From Bacillota bacterium (GTDB lineage Bacteria; Bacillota; Clostridia; Oscillospirales; Ruminococcaceae), in NCBI GenBank assembly GCA_023456995.1, contig JAEWNU010000276.1, positions 1 to 6,021 on the forward strand: DNA of 6,021 bases, given 5' to 3'. The notes under the pieces are model-generated. The model was given only the letters and a program-made list of their open reading frames with translations, was not told where the DNA came from and searched no databases. The stretch's first letter is position 1. Each line of letters begins with the position of its first letter. Below, one piece after another: positions 1 through 5,543 of this stretch. A program made the position numbers and the translations under genes.

Positions 1-275
1 CGCCAGTGGAATCTATCGTGGTTATAATAGCGCTGCTTAATCGCCTCGGCGACAAAGATGCCCGCCGCGAAAGCAACGATTGGCGCGAGGTAATAAAGGC
101 AGCCCAAAAAGTTGCCCTCCGCTAGACGAATGCCCACCAGCACAATGTTGCCGGTTTGGGCGTTGGCAAAGACACCCCCGCGGCACAGGTAGGTATAGGC
201 GTCTAAAAAGCCGCCGACGACGGCTAGCAGTGCGCCAGTTAAAAGCGTTTCGGATATGTTTTCGCGGCGTGTCAT
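1..275 (-). CDS. YoaK-family (DUF1275) integral membrane protein, 3' end cut off by the window edge
   Basis: On the minus strand an ATG at 275 opens a frame that stays open to the left edge, giving 91 residues and part of a 92nd. A GGAGGG ribosome binding site (283-288) lies 7 nt before the ATG. Residues 10-30 form a hydrophobic segment ending in the motif GGFLDAYTYL. Next come RGGVFANAQTGNIVLVG (about 32-48), the most recognisable signature of the YoaK/DUF1275 family, and a second membrane segment at about 57-78. Family members are usually about 220 residues with several membrane helices, so roughly the first 40 percent is present. The molecular function of the family is not established. The gene is divergent from the phage operon and is most likely chromosomal, marking the edge of the prophage remnant. 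The family call is from remembered motifs, not a search. Confidence 0.85.
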   Translation of the reverse strand, partial: MTRRENISETLLTGALLAVVGGFLDAYTYLCRGGVFANAQTGNIVLVGIRLAEGNFLGCLYYLAPIVAFAAGIFVAEAIKQRYYNHDRFHW

Positions 276-318
276 GGGTTTTCCCTCCGTTGTGGCAAAT
301 GCATAAAAATTTAAATCC

Positions 319-347
319 ATATTAGCATACTTCACGGAATAAGAAAA
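319..347 (-). promoter_or_regulatory. Probable sigma-A promoter of the YoaK-family gene, extended -10 type
   Basis: Read on the minus strand, TGC TAATAT (327 down to 319) is an extended -10 element one base away from TATAAT. A weak -35, TTTTCT (347-342), lies 17 bp upstream. Transcription would start near 312 and give a leader of about 36 nt that contains the GGAGGG ribosome binding site. The spacing fits well. The poor -35 is compatible with an extended -10 promoter. This is prediction from sequence only. Confidence 0.5.
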
Positions 348-458
348 GTGTGGTGAAAAAATCCGGCTTGTTGTCAGCATGAAAATCATCTTAAACTGAC
401 CATGGAAAGCCATATATCACCCGTGCTAAGATGTAGGTGTCAGAAATGGCAACACAGT

Positions 459-503
459 AAAAGGGCGGTAAGCGCATTGAGAGATGCGCCCCGTCCTTTT
501 GTT
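459..503 (+). terminator. Strong intrinsic terminator with no gene in front of it
   Basis: AAAAGGGCGG (459-468) pairs with CCGTCCTTTT (491-500) over 10 bp with one G-U. An internal loop (TAA opposite C) follows, then a second perfect stem GCGCAT (472-477) with ATGCGC (484-489) around a 6-nt loop, TGAGAG. A U-rich tail, TTTTGTTGT, follows on the plus strand. The A-run on the 5' side gives a weaker tail in the other direction. No plus-strand gene lies between 276 and 458, so what it terminates is unknown. It may insulate the phage module from the chromosome or be left over from a deleted gene. Confidence 0.75.
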
Positions 504-609
504 GTACAAAAAAAATGCCTTTCGTGCGGGCGATTAAAGGGCACGATTGCCGCGGCGCAGAGCGGCTGCGCGTTTAAAAATTAAATCGACGGCAGGGAAA
601 GGGCGAAAA

Positions 610-1104
610 GTGGAACAACTGAAAAAACTGTTTGGCGAAAAGGCGCTAACCTACGGAGAGTTTGAAGCGGCGCTGCAAGGCTGCAAGGAGTTGAAGCTCG
701 CGAACCTTGCCGAGGGGCAATACGTTGACAAGGCGAAGTTTGCCCAACTGGAAACGCAGCTGGCGGAAGCAAGATCCGGGCGTGAGGCCGACGCTAAAGC
801 GTTCGGCGCTCAGCTCGCCGCCCAGAAAAAGGACGCGGGCATCGCACAGGCGCTCACCCATGCGCAGGCGAAGAATCTGACTGCCGCCAAGGCACTGCTA
901 CGCCTCGACGAGATTGCGCTCGAAGGCGACACACTCACGGGGCTTAACGAGCAGCTTGAGGCAGTCATGCGCGAAAACCCGTTCTTGTTCGGAGGCGCAC
1001 AGGGCAACCCGCCGCCGCCTGTAAACGGCGAAGGAACAGGCTTTGTCTCGGACGACACGGCAAAATGGCGGCTCGAGGCGGGGCTACCGAAAGCGGAGCA
1101 GTAA
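610..1104 (+). CDS. Phage scaffolding protein, GP20 (minor structural protein) family
   Basis: This 164-residue protein probably acts as the internal scaffold around which the capsid protein assembles into a prohead. It begins (M/V)EQLKKLFGEKALTYGEF, the usual opening of Firmicutes GP20 scaffolds. A charged, probably coiled-coil stretch follows (about 38-75), then the conserved block ALTHAQAKNLTAAKALLRLD (81-100) and GLNEQLEAVMRENPFLF (111-127), and a loose proline-rich tail (134-164). I chose GTG 610 because it fits the family N-terminus and has an AAAGGG (598-603) about 6 nt upstream. The frame extends further upstream to a TTG at 547, but that stretch is basic and unlike the family and has no ribosome binding site. 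The gene sits directly before the capsid gene, as expected. A portal gene is normally found upstream and is absent here. Confidence 0.9.
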   Translation: MEQLKKLFGEKALTYGEFEAALQGCKELKLANLAEGQYVDKAKFAQLETQLAEARSGREADAKAFGAQLAAQKKDAGIAQALTHAQAKNLTAAKALLRLDEIALEGDTLTGLNEQLEAVMRENPFLFGGAQGNPPPPVNGEGTGFVSDDTAKWRLEAGLPKAEQ

Positions 1105-1114
1105 AAAGGTTGGG

Positions 1115-1167
1115 GGCGTGTTGCGCCGCTGCGCGCGAGCGGGGTAAGAAACACGCCGCTATTTTTT
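1115..1167 (+). terminator. Terminator-like branched hairpin between scaffold and capsid genes
   Basis: GGCGTGTT (1115-1122) pairs perfectly with AACACGCC (1150-1157), and the run TATTTTTTG (T at 1162-1167) follows. The long loop contains its own stem, CCGCT (1126-1130) with AGCGG (1138-1142). This looks like an intrinsic terminator 11 nt after the scaffold stop codon. No convincing promoter lies between it and the capsid gene, so capsid expression would need read-through or antitermination. It may instead act as an RNA 3'-end stabiliser or processing point. Confidence 0.6.
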
Positions 1168-1219
1168 GTCCCGAGTGTACGAACATCCACTTTTAAACAA
1201 CGAAAAAGGAGACTCAAAT

Positions 1220-2158
1220 ATGAACACTTTTACTGAAAAGGCAACCGAGTTTTTGGACGTTCTAGATGAAGTTTATCGCCGCGGCGCAATTACTGCCATG
1301 CTGGATGATGCGGCGCTTTCCAGCCAGTTTGCCGGCGCGAAGACCATCAAGTTGCCCAAGATTGCCGTGGATGGCGCCGGTGACTACGACCGCGACAACG
1401 GTTATGCACAGGGCGGGGTGGCCGCCTCCTTCGAGGAGCACACCTTAAAGTATGACCGCGGCAGAAAGTTTAGAATCGACGTGCTCGACGACGACGAGGC
1501 CGCGTTTGATCTCTACCGTCAGGTGGCGCTGCAATATCTGCGCACCCGTGAGATTCCTGAGATTGACGCCATCCGCTTCGCCGAGATTTTCGACGCCGCC
1601 AGCCGCACCGGTTCGCTTGGCACTGTGGTGAAGGCCAACCTGGACGCCGCCGCCAAGCCGCTATCACTGTTCGACGCCGCCGAGCGCACGCTAAACGAAA
1701 ACGAAGTCCCCGACGAGGGACGCGTCCTATTTTGCACCAACGATTTTTATGCGCTGCTTAAGTCTTCGGATGTGATTGCGCGCCGTCTGGATGTGGGCGC
1801 CAACACCGGCGATATTGACCGCCGCGTCGTGCTACTCGACGGCATCACCCCGATCATTCGTGTGCCGCAGTCGCGCTTTATGACCCGCATCGCCTTGCTT
1901 GATGGCAGCAGCGCCGAGCAGAAGGTCGGCGGCTATACCCCCATCGCGGGTACAAGCTGTGACATCAACTTTGTCTACGCCAACAAAAACGCGCTGCACG
2001 GCGTCATTAAGCGCCGGTTTTCCAAGATTGTCGAGCCCGCGGCGAACCAGTCGGCCGACGCTTATGACATCTTCTACCGCGCACACCACGATCTCATCGT
2101 CAAGGATAACGAAACCGCGGGCATCTACATCCACACCAAGGCCACCCCGCGCGCCTAA
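1220..2158 (+). CDS. Major capsid protein, HK97-fold type of Firmicutes phages
   Basis: This 312-residue protein should form the icosahedral head shell. It matches remembered capsid proteins of clostridial phages: the N-terminus FLDVLDEVYRRGAITAMLDD (11-30), then LPKIAVDGAGDYDRDNGY (45-62), a GG turn at 65-66, and E..TLKYDRGRKFRIDVLDDDE (73-93), which is the region corresponding to the flexible E-loop and spine. Next comes LRTREIPEIDAIRFAEIF (107-124), the helical segment conserved in this family. ATG 1220 is chosen because AAGGAGA (1206-1212) lies 7 nt upstream. A longer frame from 1166 would add 18 unrelated residues starting inside the terminator tail. No scaffold (delta) domain is fused to it, in agreement with the separate scaffold gene just upstream. 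A terminator-like hairpin precedes it. Confidence 0.92.
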   Translation: MNTFTEKATEFLDVLDEVYRRGAITAMLDDAALSSQFAGAKTIKLPKIAVDGAGDYDRDNGYAQGGVAASFEEHTLKYDRGRKFRIDVLDDDEAAFDLYRQVALQYLRTREIPEIDAIRFAEIFDAASRTGSLGTVVKANLDAAAKPLSLFDAAERTLNENEVPDEGRVLFCTNDFYALLKSSDVIARRLDVGANTGDIDRRVVLLDGITPIIRVPQSRFMTRIALLDGSSAEQKVGGYTPIAGTSCDINFVYANKNALHGVIKRRFSKIVEPAANQSADAYDIFYRAHHDLIVKDNETAGIYIHTKATPRA

Positions 2159-2166
2159 AGCGGGGT
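2144..2166 (+). promoter_or_regulatory. Hairpin over the capsid stop codon that masks the next ribosome binding site
   Basis: ACCCCGC (2144-2150) pairs perfectly with GCGGGGT (2160-2166), with a 9-nt loop that contains the capsid stop codon TAA (2156-2158). The 3' arm contains most of GGGGTGA, the ribosome binding site of the small gene at 2174. Ribosomes finishing the capsid gene would melt the stem, so translational coupling is a reasonable inference. There is no T-run, so it is not a terminator. Confidence 0.45.
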
Positions 2167-2173
2167 GAATAAC

Positions 2174-2335
2174 ATGATATATATGAAAAACGGCGGCTTG
2201 ATCCGTTTGATCGAGAACCGTGACGTGGCGCGGTTTGTTGAGATGGGCTATACGCCTATGGATAATTGCGGCGAGAAATTATCTAAAAAGCCTGCCCGAA
2301 AACCAAAGGGGGAGAAGCCTCATGGCGGCGCGTGA
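2174..2335 (+). CDS. Small phage protein of unknown function, 53 residues, between capsid and connector
   Basis: The ATG at 2174 is preceded by GGGGTGA (2162-2168) at about 5 nt. The product begins MIYMKNGGLIRLIENRDVARF, followed by VEMGYTPMD, and ends in a basic tail rich in lysine and proline (residues 36-53) with no membrane segment. The N-terminal pattern, a short beta-like opening followed by xxFxxxGYxxM, resembles small proteins that often follow the capsid gene in Firmicutes phages. I cannot name a family with certainty. Its stop codon lies 14 nt inside the connector gene, whose ribosome binding site is embedded in its end, a sign of coupled translation. Although short, its position, ribosome binding site and overlap support a real gene. 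Without it, 163 bp would be left between the capsid stop and the connector start in an otherwise tight operon. Confidence 0.62.
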   Translation: MIYMKNGGLIRLIENRDVARFVEMGYTPMDNCGEKLSKKPARKPKGEKPHGGA

Positions 2336-2657
2336 TATTTCAGCGCTTTTGGCGGAGCTTTCCGCTCGGGAACTGCTGTTTGGAGCAACCGAGTTGCAGG
2401 CGCGATCTGTCGCGGAACAGGCCAGACTTCAGCTGGCGGCCTATTGCAACCTGTCGGAGTCGGCCCCGCTGCCGGACGGCATGTTCTATGGTTGGCTGAC
2501 GCTGACAGGCGCACTGCTTTCTCTGCGCACCGATGCCTCGGCGGGGCGGGTTAGCAGCATATCGGAAGGGGACAGGACGGTGACCTTCTCAAAGGAAGAT
2601 GAGGGCCTACCGCCCGCCTGCAAAGCGGTTGCTGACCGCTACCGCAGACTGGGTTAA
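2322..2657 (+). CDS. Head-tail connector protein, gp6-like (YqbG-type adaptor)
   Basis: This 111-residue protein is likely the adaptor that forms a ring below the portal. The signature parts are a helical N-terminus rich in alanine and leucine, ARLQLAAYCNLSE (34-46) followed by LPDGMFYGWLTLTGALL (50-66), then GRVSSISEGDRTVTFS (75-90) and a C-terminal ADRYRRLG. These match gp6-like connectors of Firmicutes phages, which typically have 'CNxxxxPxxLxxxxxxxA' and 'SISEGDxSVSF' motifs. ATG 2322 is chosen because GGGGGAGAAG (2308-2317) lies just upstream. The frame is open from further upstream, but that part overlaps the small gene and is not phage-like. The gene is followed by a terminator-like hairpin. 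Confidence 0.85.
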   Translation: MAARDISALLAELSARELLFGATELQARSVAEQARLQLAAYCNLSESAPLPDGMFYGWLTLTGALLSLRTDASAGRVSSISEGDRTVTFSKEDEGLPPACKAVADRYRRLG

Positions 2658-2670
2658 CACAGTGGTTTTA

Positions 2671-2701
2671 GGGTCGGGTGGCTTGCCGCCCGGCTCTTTT
2701 T
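2671..2701 (+). terminator. Terminator-like hairpin between connector and head-closure genes
   Basis: GGGTCGGGTGGC (2671-2682) pairs with GCCGCCCGGCTC (2685-2696) over up to 12 bp, three of them G-U, around a tiny loop, and TTTTT (2697-2701) follows. It lies 13 nt after the connector stop codon and just before the very strong ribosome binding site of the next gene. It has the form of an intrinsic terminator, yet the same operon continues on the other side. Confidence 0.6.
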
Positions 2702-2721
2702 AGAACAGGAGGTGAAGCGAT

Positions 2722-3096
2722 TTGGATATTCCGGGAGGGGCCACTGCACGGGCAGCGTTATCCACCATGTATAACGACAGCGCCCGCGTAGAGCGCACCC
2801 GCGCCAACGCGGCGACCAACAGCATGGTGACCGAGACGGTGTATGACGGGGTGTGCTGCCATCTTTCAAGCCGAAAGGGGCTGGGGGCGCGGCGCACCGC
2901 ATCACTGAGCCAAACGGATGCGCAAGCACAGGCGAATGCAGGCTACACCGTGTTTTTCGGTGATGGCATCACAATCAAGCCGGGAGATTCGATCACGGTG
3001 ACGCATGGAGATCAGATAGTTCGCGGGCGCGCGGGGCTGGCGGATGTCGGCACACTGGGGAGCGCCGTTGCACTCGACGGCGTGGTGATCGCCTGA
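2722..3096 (+). CDS. Probable phage head-closure (head-tail joining) protein, YqbH/XkdH-like
   Basis: The 124-residue product starts at TTG 2722, preceded by a perfect AGGAGGTGA (2707-2715) at 6 nt. No ATG with a ribosome binding site lies nearby in frame; the first in-frame ATG is codon 16, in STMYNDS. The body fits the head-closure family: MYNDSARVERT (16-26), a V-type strand region ending YDGVCCHLSSRKGL (41-54), Q-rich QTDAQAQANAGYTVFF (64-79), and ITIKPGDSITVTHGDQIVRGRAG (83-105), the beta-rich core with the IKxGDxIxVTH motif. Such proteins close the connector channel before the tail is attached. The assignment rests on these motifs plus position between connector and tail terminator. It has about 15 residues before the family-like MYxDxxxVxR start, so a shorter product is possible, but the ribosome binding site argues for TTG. 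Confidence 0.72.
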   Translation: MDIPGGATARAALSTMYNDSARVERTRANAATNSMVTETVYDGVCCHLSSRKGLGARRTASLSQTDAQAQANAGYTVFFGDGITIKPGDSITVTHGDQIVRGRAGLADVGTLGSAVALDGVVIA

Positions 3097-3121
3097 TTCC
3101 ATAACTGAAGGGGAAAAGAAA

Positions 3122-3607
3122 ATGGCAATTATTTTTGATGCGGGGCTACTGGCGCGCCGCGAAGCGGGGACGCTGACGCCGACAGATTTGTGCAAAATTG
3201 CGCTTTGCGGTGCGATTGAGGCACACCTGCCCAACACGATGGTCTATGCATCCGCACAGGCGCAGGGGGTGATCGCTCCGGCGGTGTTCGTGCGCTTTGG
3301 CAAAATGGCGTCGCGGCAGGCTCTCGACGGCGTAGAGCAGTTAACCGTAGAGGTACAGTGCCGTTATCTCCCGCTGGCAGTGGAGGATGACGGTGAAAAT
3401 GAGACAGCGATGCAGGCGATACTGGATGCGTTGCTGTCGGTTAGCGGCGGCGGGGCGGATTTTTCCAGCCGCAACCGCACCGCCCAACGTACCGAGGTTG
3501 GGGCGACAGCCAAGGGGGAAATTAAGCTGGAAATTCGGCGGGTGGATGTCGCCCAGATAGCCGAGGGCATGATGCGCACGCTGGAGCTGGCAGCCAAAGT
3601 AGAGTAG
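3122..3607 (+). CDS. Probable phage tail terminator protein (XkdJ-like / DUF6838-type)
   Basis: This 161-residue protein likely caps the finished tail and joins it to the head. ATG 3122 follows a weak purine-rich site, GAAGGGGAAAAG (3107-3118). Features fitting the family are a helical N-terminal part (about 20-35), then QGVIAPAVFVRF (48-59), a charged segment, VEQLTVEVQCRYLPL (71-85), which is the central strand with the 'Y.P' motif, and a helix ETAMQAILDALLSV (94-107). Next are SRNRTAQRTEVGATAKGEIKLEI (116-138) and a final helix. The first 20 residues look like an extension compared with the family as I recall it. Position after the head-closure gene and ahead of the sheath supports the role. 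A tail-completion protein of another family is the main alternative. Confidence 0.7.
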   Translation: MAIIFDAGLLARREAGTLTPTDLCKIALCGAIEAHLPNTMVYASAQAQGVIAPAVFVRFGKMASRQALDGVEQLTVEVQCRYLPLAVEDDGENETAMQAILDALLSVSGGGADFSSRNRTAQRTEVGATAKGEIKLEIRRVDVAQIAEGMMRTLELAAKVE

Positions 3608-3625
3608 GGAAATGCTTTCGCTTAC

Positions 3626-3667
3626 GCGGACAATATCGGCATAACTGCCGGAGAGGATATTGTCCGC
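3626..3667 (+). repeat. Perfect 12-bp inverted repeat in the leader of the sheath gene
   Basis: GCGGACAATATC (3626-3637) and GATATTGTCCGC (3656-3667) are perfect complements separated by 18 nt. The loop holds a second small stem, GGCA (3638-3641) with TGCC (3646-3649). No T-run follows. It lies 18 nt after the tail-terminator stop codon and about 135 nt before the sheath start. A competing hairpin, GCAG..CGGG (3666-3675) with CCCGCTGC (3686-3693), shares two bases with its 3' arm. It could be an RNA processing or stabilising element, or a protein-binding site. Confidence 0.6.
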
Positions 3668-3710
3668 AGGGCGGGGGCATGAATGCCCGCTGCGGCTCCA
3701 CCAGTCACAC

Positions 3711-3726
3711 AAGCTTTTAAAAGCTT
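3711..3726. repeat. 16-bp perfect palindrome in the sheath leader
   Basis: AAGCTTTTAAAAGCTT reads identically on both strands. It is followed by a shorter palindrome, CTTTAAAG (3735-3742), and an AT-rich stretch up to the sheath ribosome binding site. It has no loop, so it would make a poor RNA hairpin. An operator for a dimeric protein is possible. No convincing -10/-35 pair was found beside it: TTGACC at 3725-3730 has no -10 at suitable distance. Confidence 0.35.
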
Positions 3727-3802
3727 GACCAAAACTTTAAAGCCGCGACGGGTGCGGCATTTCACAATATACATCCATATAAAACAAAAAGGAGATTTGA
3801 AA

Positions 3803-5074
3803 ATGGCAAAATTGACTGGCGCAGTCATTAATGTTTACAGTGAAAAGGTCCTCGCCATTGAGGCGGGAGCCAGAGGCACGGCAGCGATTGCGCTGCCGCT
3901 TAACTGGTATGAAGAAGGCAAGCTTATTACATTTAACGCCGATGATTCGGCGTTTTTCAAGCTCGGGTATATGCTCGACGACATGCTCGAAGTGCGAGAA
4001 ATAATGAAACGTGCTTATAAGGTGCTGATCTATCCGCTTTGCACCGGTGGTGCGAAAGCATCGGTGGCACTTGGCGAAAACCTGACCGTCACCGCGCAAA
4101 AGCAAGGTGCACGCGGCAACGACATCAGCATTGTGGTGGCAAAATCGGGCGACCTGTGGCAGGTGAAAACCTTTGTCGACGGCAGCGTGGCGGATAGCCA
4201 GCTTGTGGCGAATGTAGCGGCCTTTAAGCCAAACGATTTTATCACCATCAGCGGCGCCGGTACCTTTGCCCCCACCACCGCGAAGCTCACCGGCGGCAGC
4301 GACGGCGCGGCAGATGCTACGGCTTACGACACCTTCTTAGAAGCGCTCAAAACCGAGGAATTCCAGACCATTGCATACACCGGAACCGACTCCGACATCA
4401 AGCAGAAGCTGGTTCAGTATGTCCAGCGCCAGCGTGACGACGAGGATAAATTCATTCAGGCATGCGTGGGCAACCTGCCCGCCGACTGCGAAGGTATTAT
4501 CTCGTTTGCCAACGGTGTTATTCTAACCGACGGTACTGTACTGGATGCCAACATGGTTTCGGCATGGCTGGCGGGCGCAACCGCCGCGGCTGCGGTGAAC
4601 GAATCGCTCACCTACGATAGCTACGATGGCGCGGATAACGTCACCGATAAACTGACTAGATCCCAGCAGCTTGTCTATAAGAATCAGGGGCTGGGGTGCT
4701 TTATCCTCAACAATGGAAAGGCCAAGGTCGAAAGCGACATCAACACGCTGGTGACCTACACGGTTCAAAAGCAAAAGGATTTTTGCAAAAACCGCGTGCT
4801 GCGTGTCATCGATGGCGTGTGCGCCGACATCAAGACGGTGTTTGACTCCTCCTTTGCGGGTGCGGAGCACAACAACGCCCGCGGCCGCAACCGCTTTAAG
4901 GCGAGCATCTGCGACTATATGACCGCGTTGCAGAGCCAGAATGCCATTGAGGAATTCTCCGCCGACGATGTGACTGTCGCCGCTGGTGCGGACAAGGACA
5001 CTGTGGTGGTCAACCTGCGCATCAAGCCGGTGGACAGCATGGAAAAAGCGAACATCACCGTTCGCGTGCGATAA
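3803..5074 (+). CDS. Contractile tail sheath protein, XkdK-like
   Basis: This 423-residue protein forms the contractile outer layer of a myovirus or tailocin-type tail. Recognisable parts in order: GARGTAAIALPLNW (22-35) and KKLGY-like FKLGYMLDD (52-60); KVLIYPLCTGGAKA (73-86), leading into a beta-rich inserted domain with ARGNDISIVV (103-112) and the LTGGSDG turn (162-168); TAYDTFLEAL (173-182); DCEGIISFANGVILTDGT (228-245) and AWLAGATAAAAVNESLTY (254-271), highly conserved in the family; ILNNGKAKVESDINTL (301-316); and KDFCKNRVLRVIDGVCADI (325-343), ending VVNLRIKPVDSMEKANITV (402-420). ATG 3803 is chosen for AAAAAGGAGA (3785-3794). The open frame upstream to 3683 is not sheath-like. The N-terminus lacks the usual arm of the type 'GTW..QNKVRPG', so the protein is somewhat short. 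Tube gene follows after 15 bp. Confidence 0.96.
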   Translation: MAKLTGAVINVYSEKVLAIEAGARGTAAIALPLNWYEEGKLITFNADDSAFFKLGYMLDDMLEVREIMKRAYKVLIYPLCTGGAKASVALGENLTVTAQKQGARGNDISIVVAKSGDLWQVKTFVDGSVADSQLVANVAAFKPNDFITISGAGTFAPTTAKLTGGSDGAADATAYDTFLEALKTEEFQTIAYTGTDSDIKQKLVQYVQRQRDDEDKFIQACVGNLPADCEGIISFANGVILTDGTVLDANMVSAWLAGATAAAAVNESLTYDSYDGADNVTDKLTRSQQLVYKNQGLGCFILNNGKAKVESDINTLVTYTVQKQKDFCKNRVLRVIDGVCADIKTVFDSSFAGAEHNNARGRNRFKASICDYMTALQSQNAIEEFSADDVTVAAGADKDTVVVNLRIKPVDSMEKANITVRVR

Positions 5075-5089
5075 GAGGAGGAAAAAAAG

Positions 5090-5536
5090 ATGGATAAGGT
5101 TAAGCTTTCTAGCATCCCCGCGGGGCACGACGGCAACGGCTATATCACACTGGATGGTGGTGTGGTGGCGGCGTTTCGCATCGCGAAAATTTCGGCACAG
5201 CTCGACGTCACCAAGGAGAGCCGCCGCTTTTTGGGCGAGGTGATGACCCAGAACGCCGCCCGCGGCATGGCGGGCAGCGGCAGCGTATCCTATTACCACA
5301 CCACCGCCGCGCTCATCGACGCGATGAAGAAATATCAAAACGGTGGGGGCTACCCTGAACTGACGCTGCAATATTATGCGGAAGCATCCGGAAACAAGGG
5401 CCGTTGCGAGGTGGTGCTGCGCAACGTGGTGCTCGACGCGGTTTCCTTCGGCGCGCTGGACGATTCCTCCGACGACGCCATGATGAACGAGAGCGCGTTT
5501 TCCTTTGACGATTTTGACATCATTGAGCGGTTCTAA
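5090..5536 (+). CDS. Phage tail tube protein, XkdM-like (DUF2001)
   Basis: The 148-residue protein should polymerise into the inner tail tube inside the sheath. ATG 5090 has a very strong AGAGGAGGAAA (5074-5084) upstream that overlaps the sheath stop codon. Family features are GYITLDGGVVAAFRIAKISAQLD (17-39, the opening beta strands), the LGEVMTQNAARGMAGSGSVSYY segment (48-69), the helix ALIDAMKKYQNGGGYPELTLQYY (74-96), GRCEVVLRNVVLDAVSFGALD (104-124), and the acidic, aromatic end FSFDDFDIIERF (137-148), which is characteristic of XkdM. Length is as expected for the family. Sheath and tube as neighbours in this order are standard for PBSX-like contractile tails. Confidence 0.92.
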   Translation: MDKVKLSSIPAGHDGNGYITLDGGVVAAFRIAKISAQLDVTKESRRFLGEVMTQNAARGMAGSGSVSYYHTTAALIDAMKKYQNGGGYPELTLQYYAEASGNKGRCEVVLRNVVLDAVSFGALDDSSDDAMMNESAFSFDDFDIIERF

Positions 5537-5543
5537 AAAAGGC

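Larger units (their letters stand above)
276..609. other. 334-bp gap between chromosomal gene and phage operon, no convincing gene
   Basis: The left part holds the leader and promoter of the divergent YoaK-family gene. The middle holds a strong plus-strand intrinsic terminator (459-503). The right part, about 505-609, holds a small GC-rich hairpin (GCGCAG 555-560 paired with CTGCGC 566-571, followed by GTTTAAAAATT) and the weak ribosome binding site of the scaffold gene. Short frames here (402-584, and one from ATG 515) lack ribosome binding sites and recognisable content. I saw no good plus-strand promoter for the phage genes. The junction between chromosomal and phage DNA probably lies in this gap, but no attachment site can be named without the other prophage end. 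Confidence 0.6.

Noticed and set aside
402..584. Open frame on the plus strand containing KKCLSCGRLKGTI, faintly like a Com-type zinc finger (CxxCGxLLxKG)
   Set aside because: Only one CxxC pair is present, the frame runs straight through the terminator hairpin, there is no ribosome binding site, and restoring the rest of such a protein would need frameshifts. Chance is the simpler explanation; a decayed Com-like gene cannot be excluded.
547..609. In-frame 21-codon upstream extension of the scaffold gene from a TTG
   Set aside because: The extra residues are arginine/lysine-rich and unlike the family, overlap a GC-rich hairpin, and have no ribosome binding site. GTG 610 matches the usual protein start.
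810..1217. Minus-strand open frame opposite scaffold gene
   Set aside because: Composition is typical of antisense shadow (serine, alanine, proline rich), with no ribosome binding site or domain.
3725..3783. Possible promoter, TTGACC with TATACA or TATAAA
   Set aside because: TTGACC lies 37 bp or more from either -10 candidate, far beyond the normal 16-18 bp spacing, and neither -10 has another usable -35.
3683..3802. Upstream extension of the sheath gene by 40 codons
   Set aside because: The translated stretch is not sheath-like and crosses the palindrome and the ribosome binding site that clearly serves ATG 3803.
4523..5371. Long minus-strand open frame (282 codons) opposite sheath and tube genes
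   Set aside because: It is histidine- and valine-rich, spans two well-recognised plus-strand genes and the gap between them, and has no recognisable domain. It is a shadow frame produced by GC-rich codon usage.
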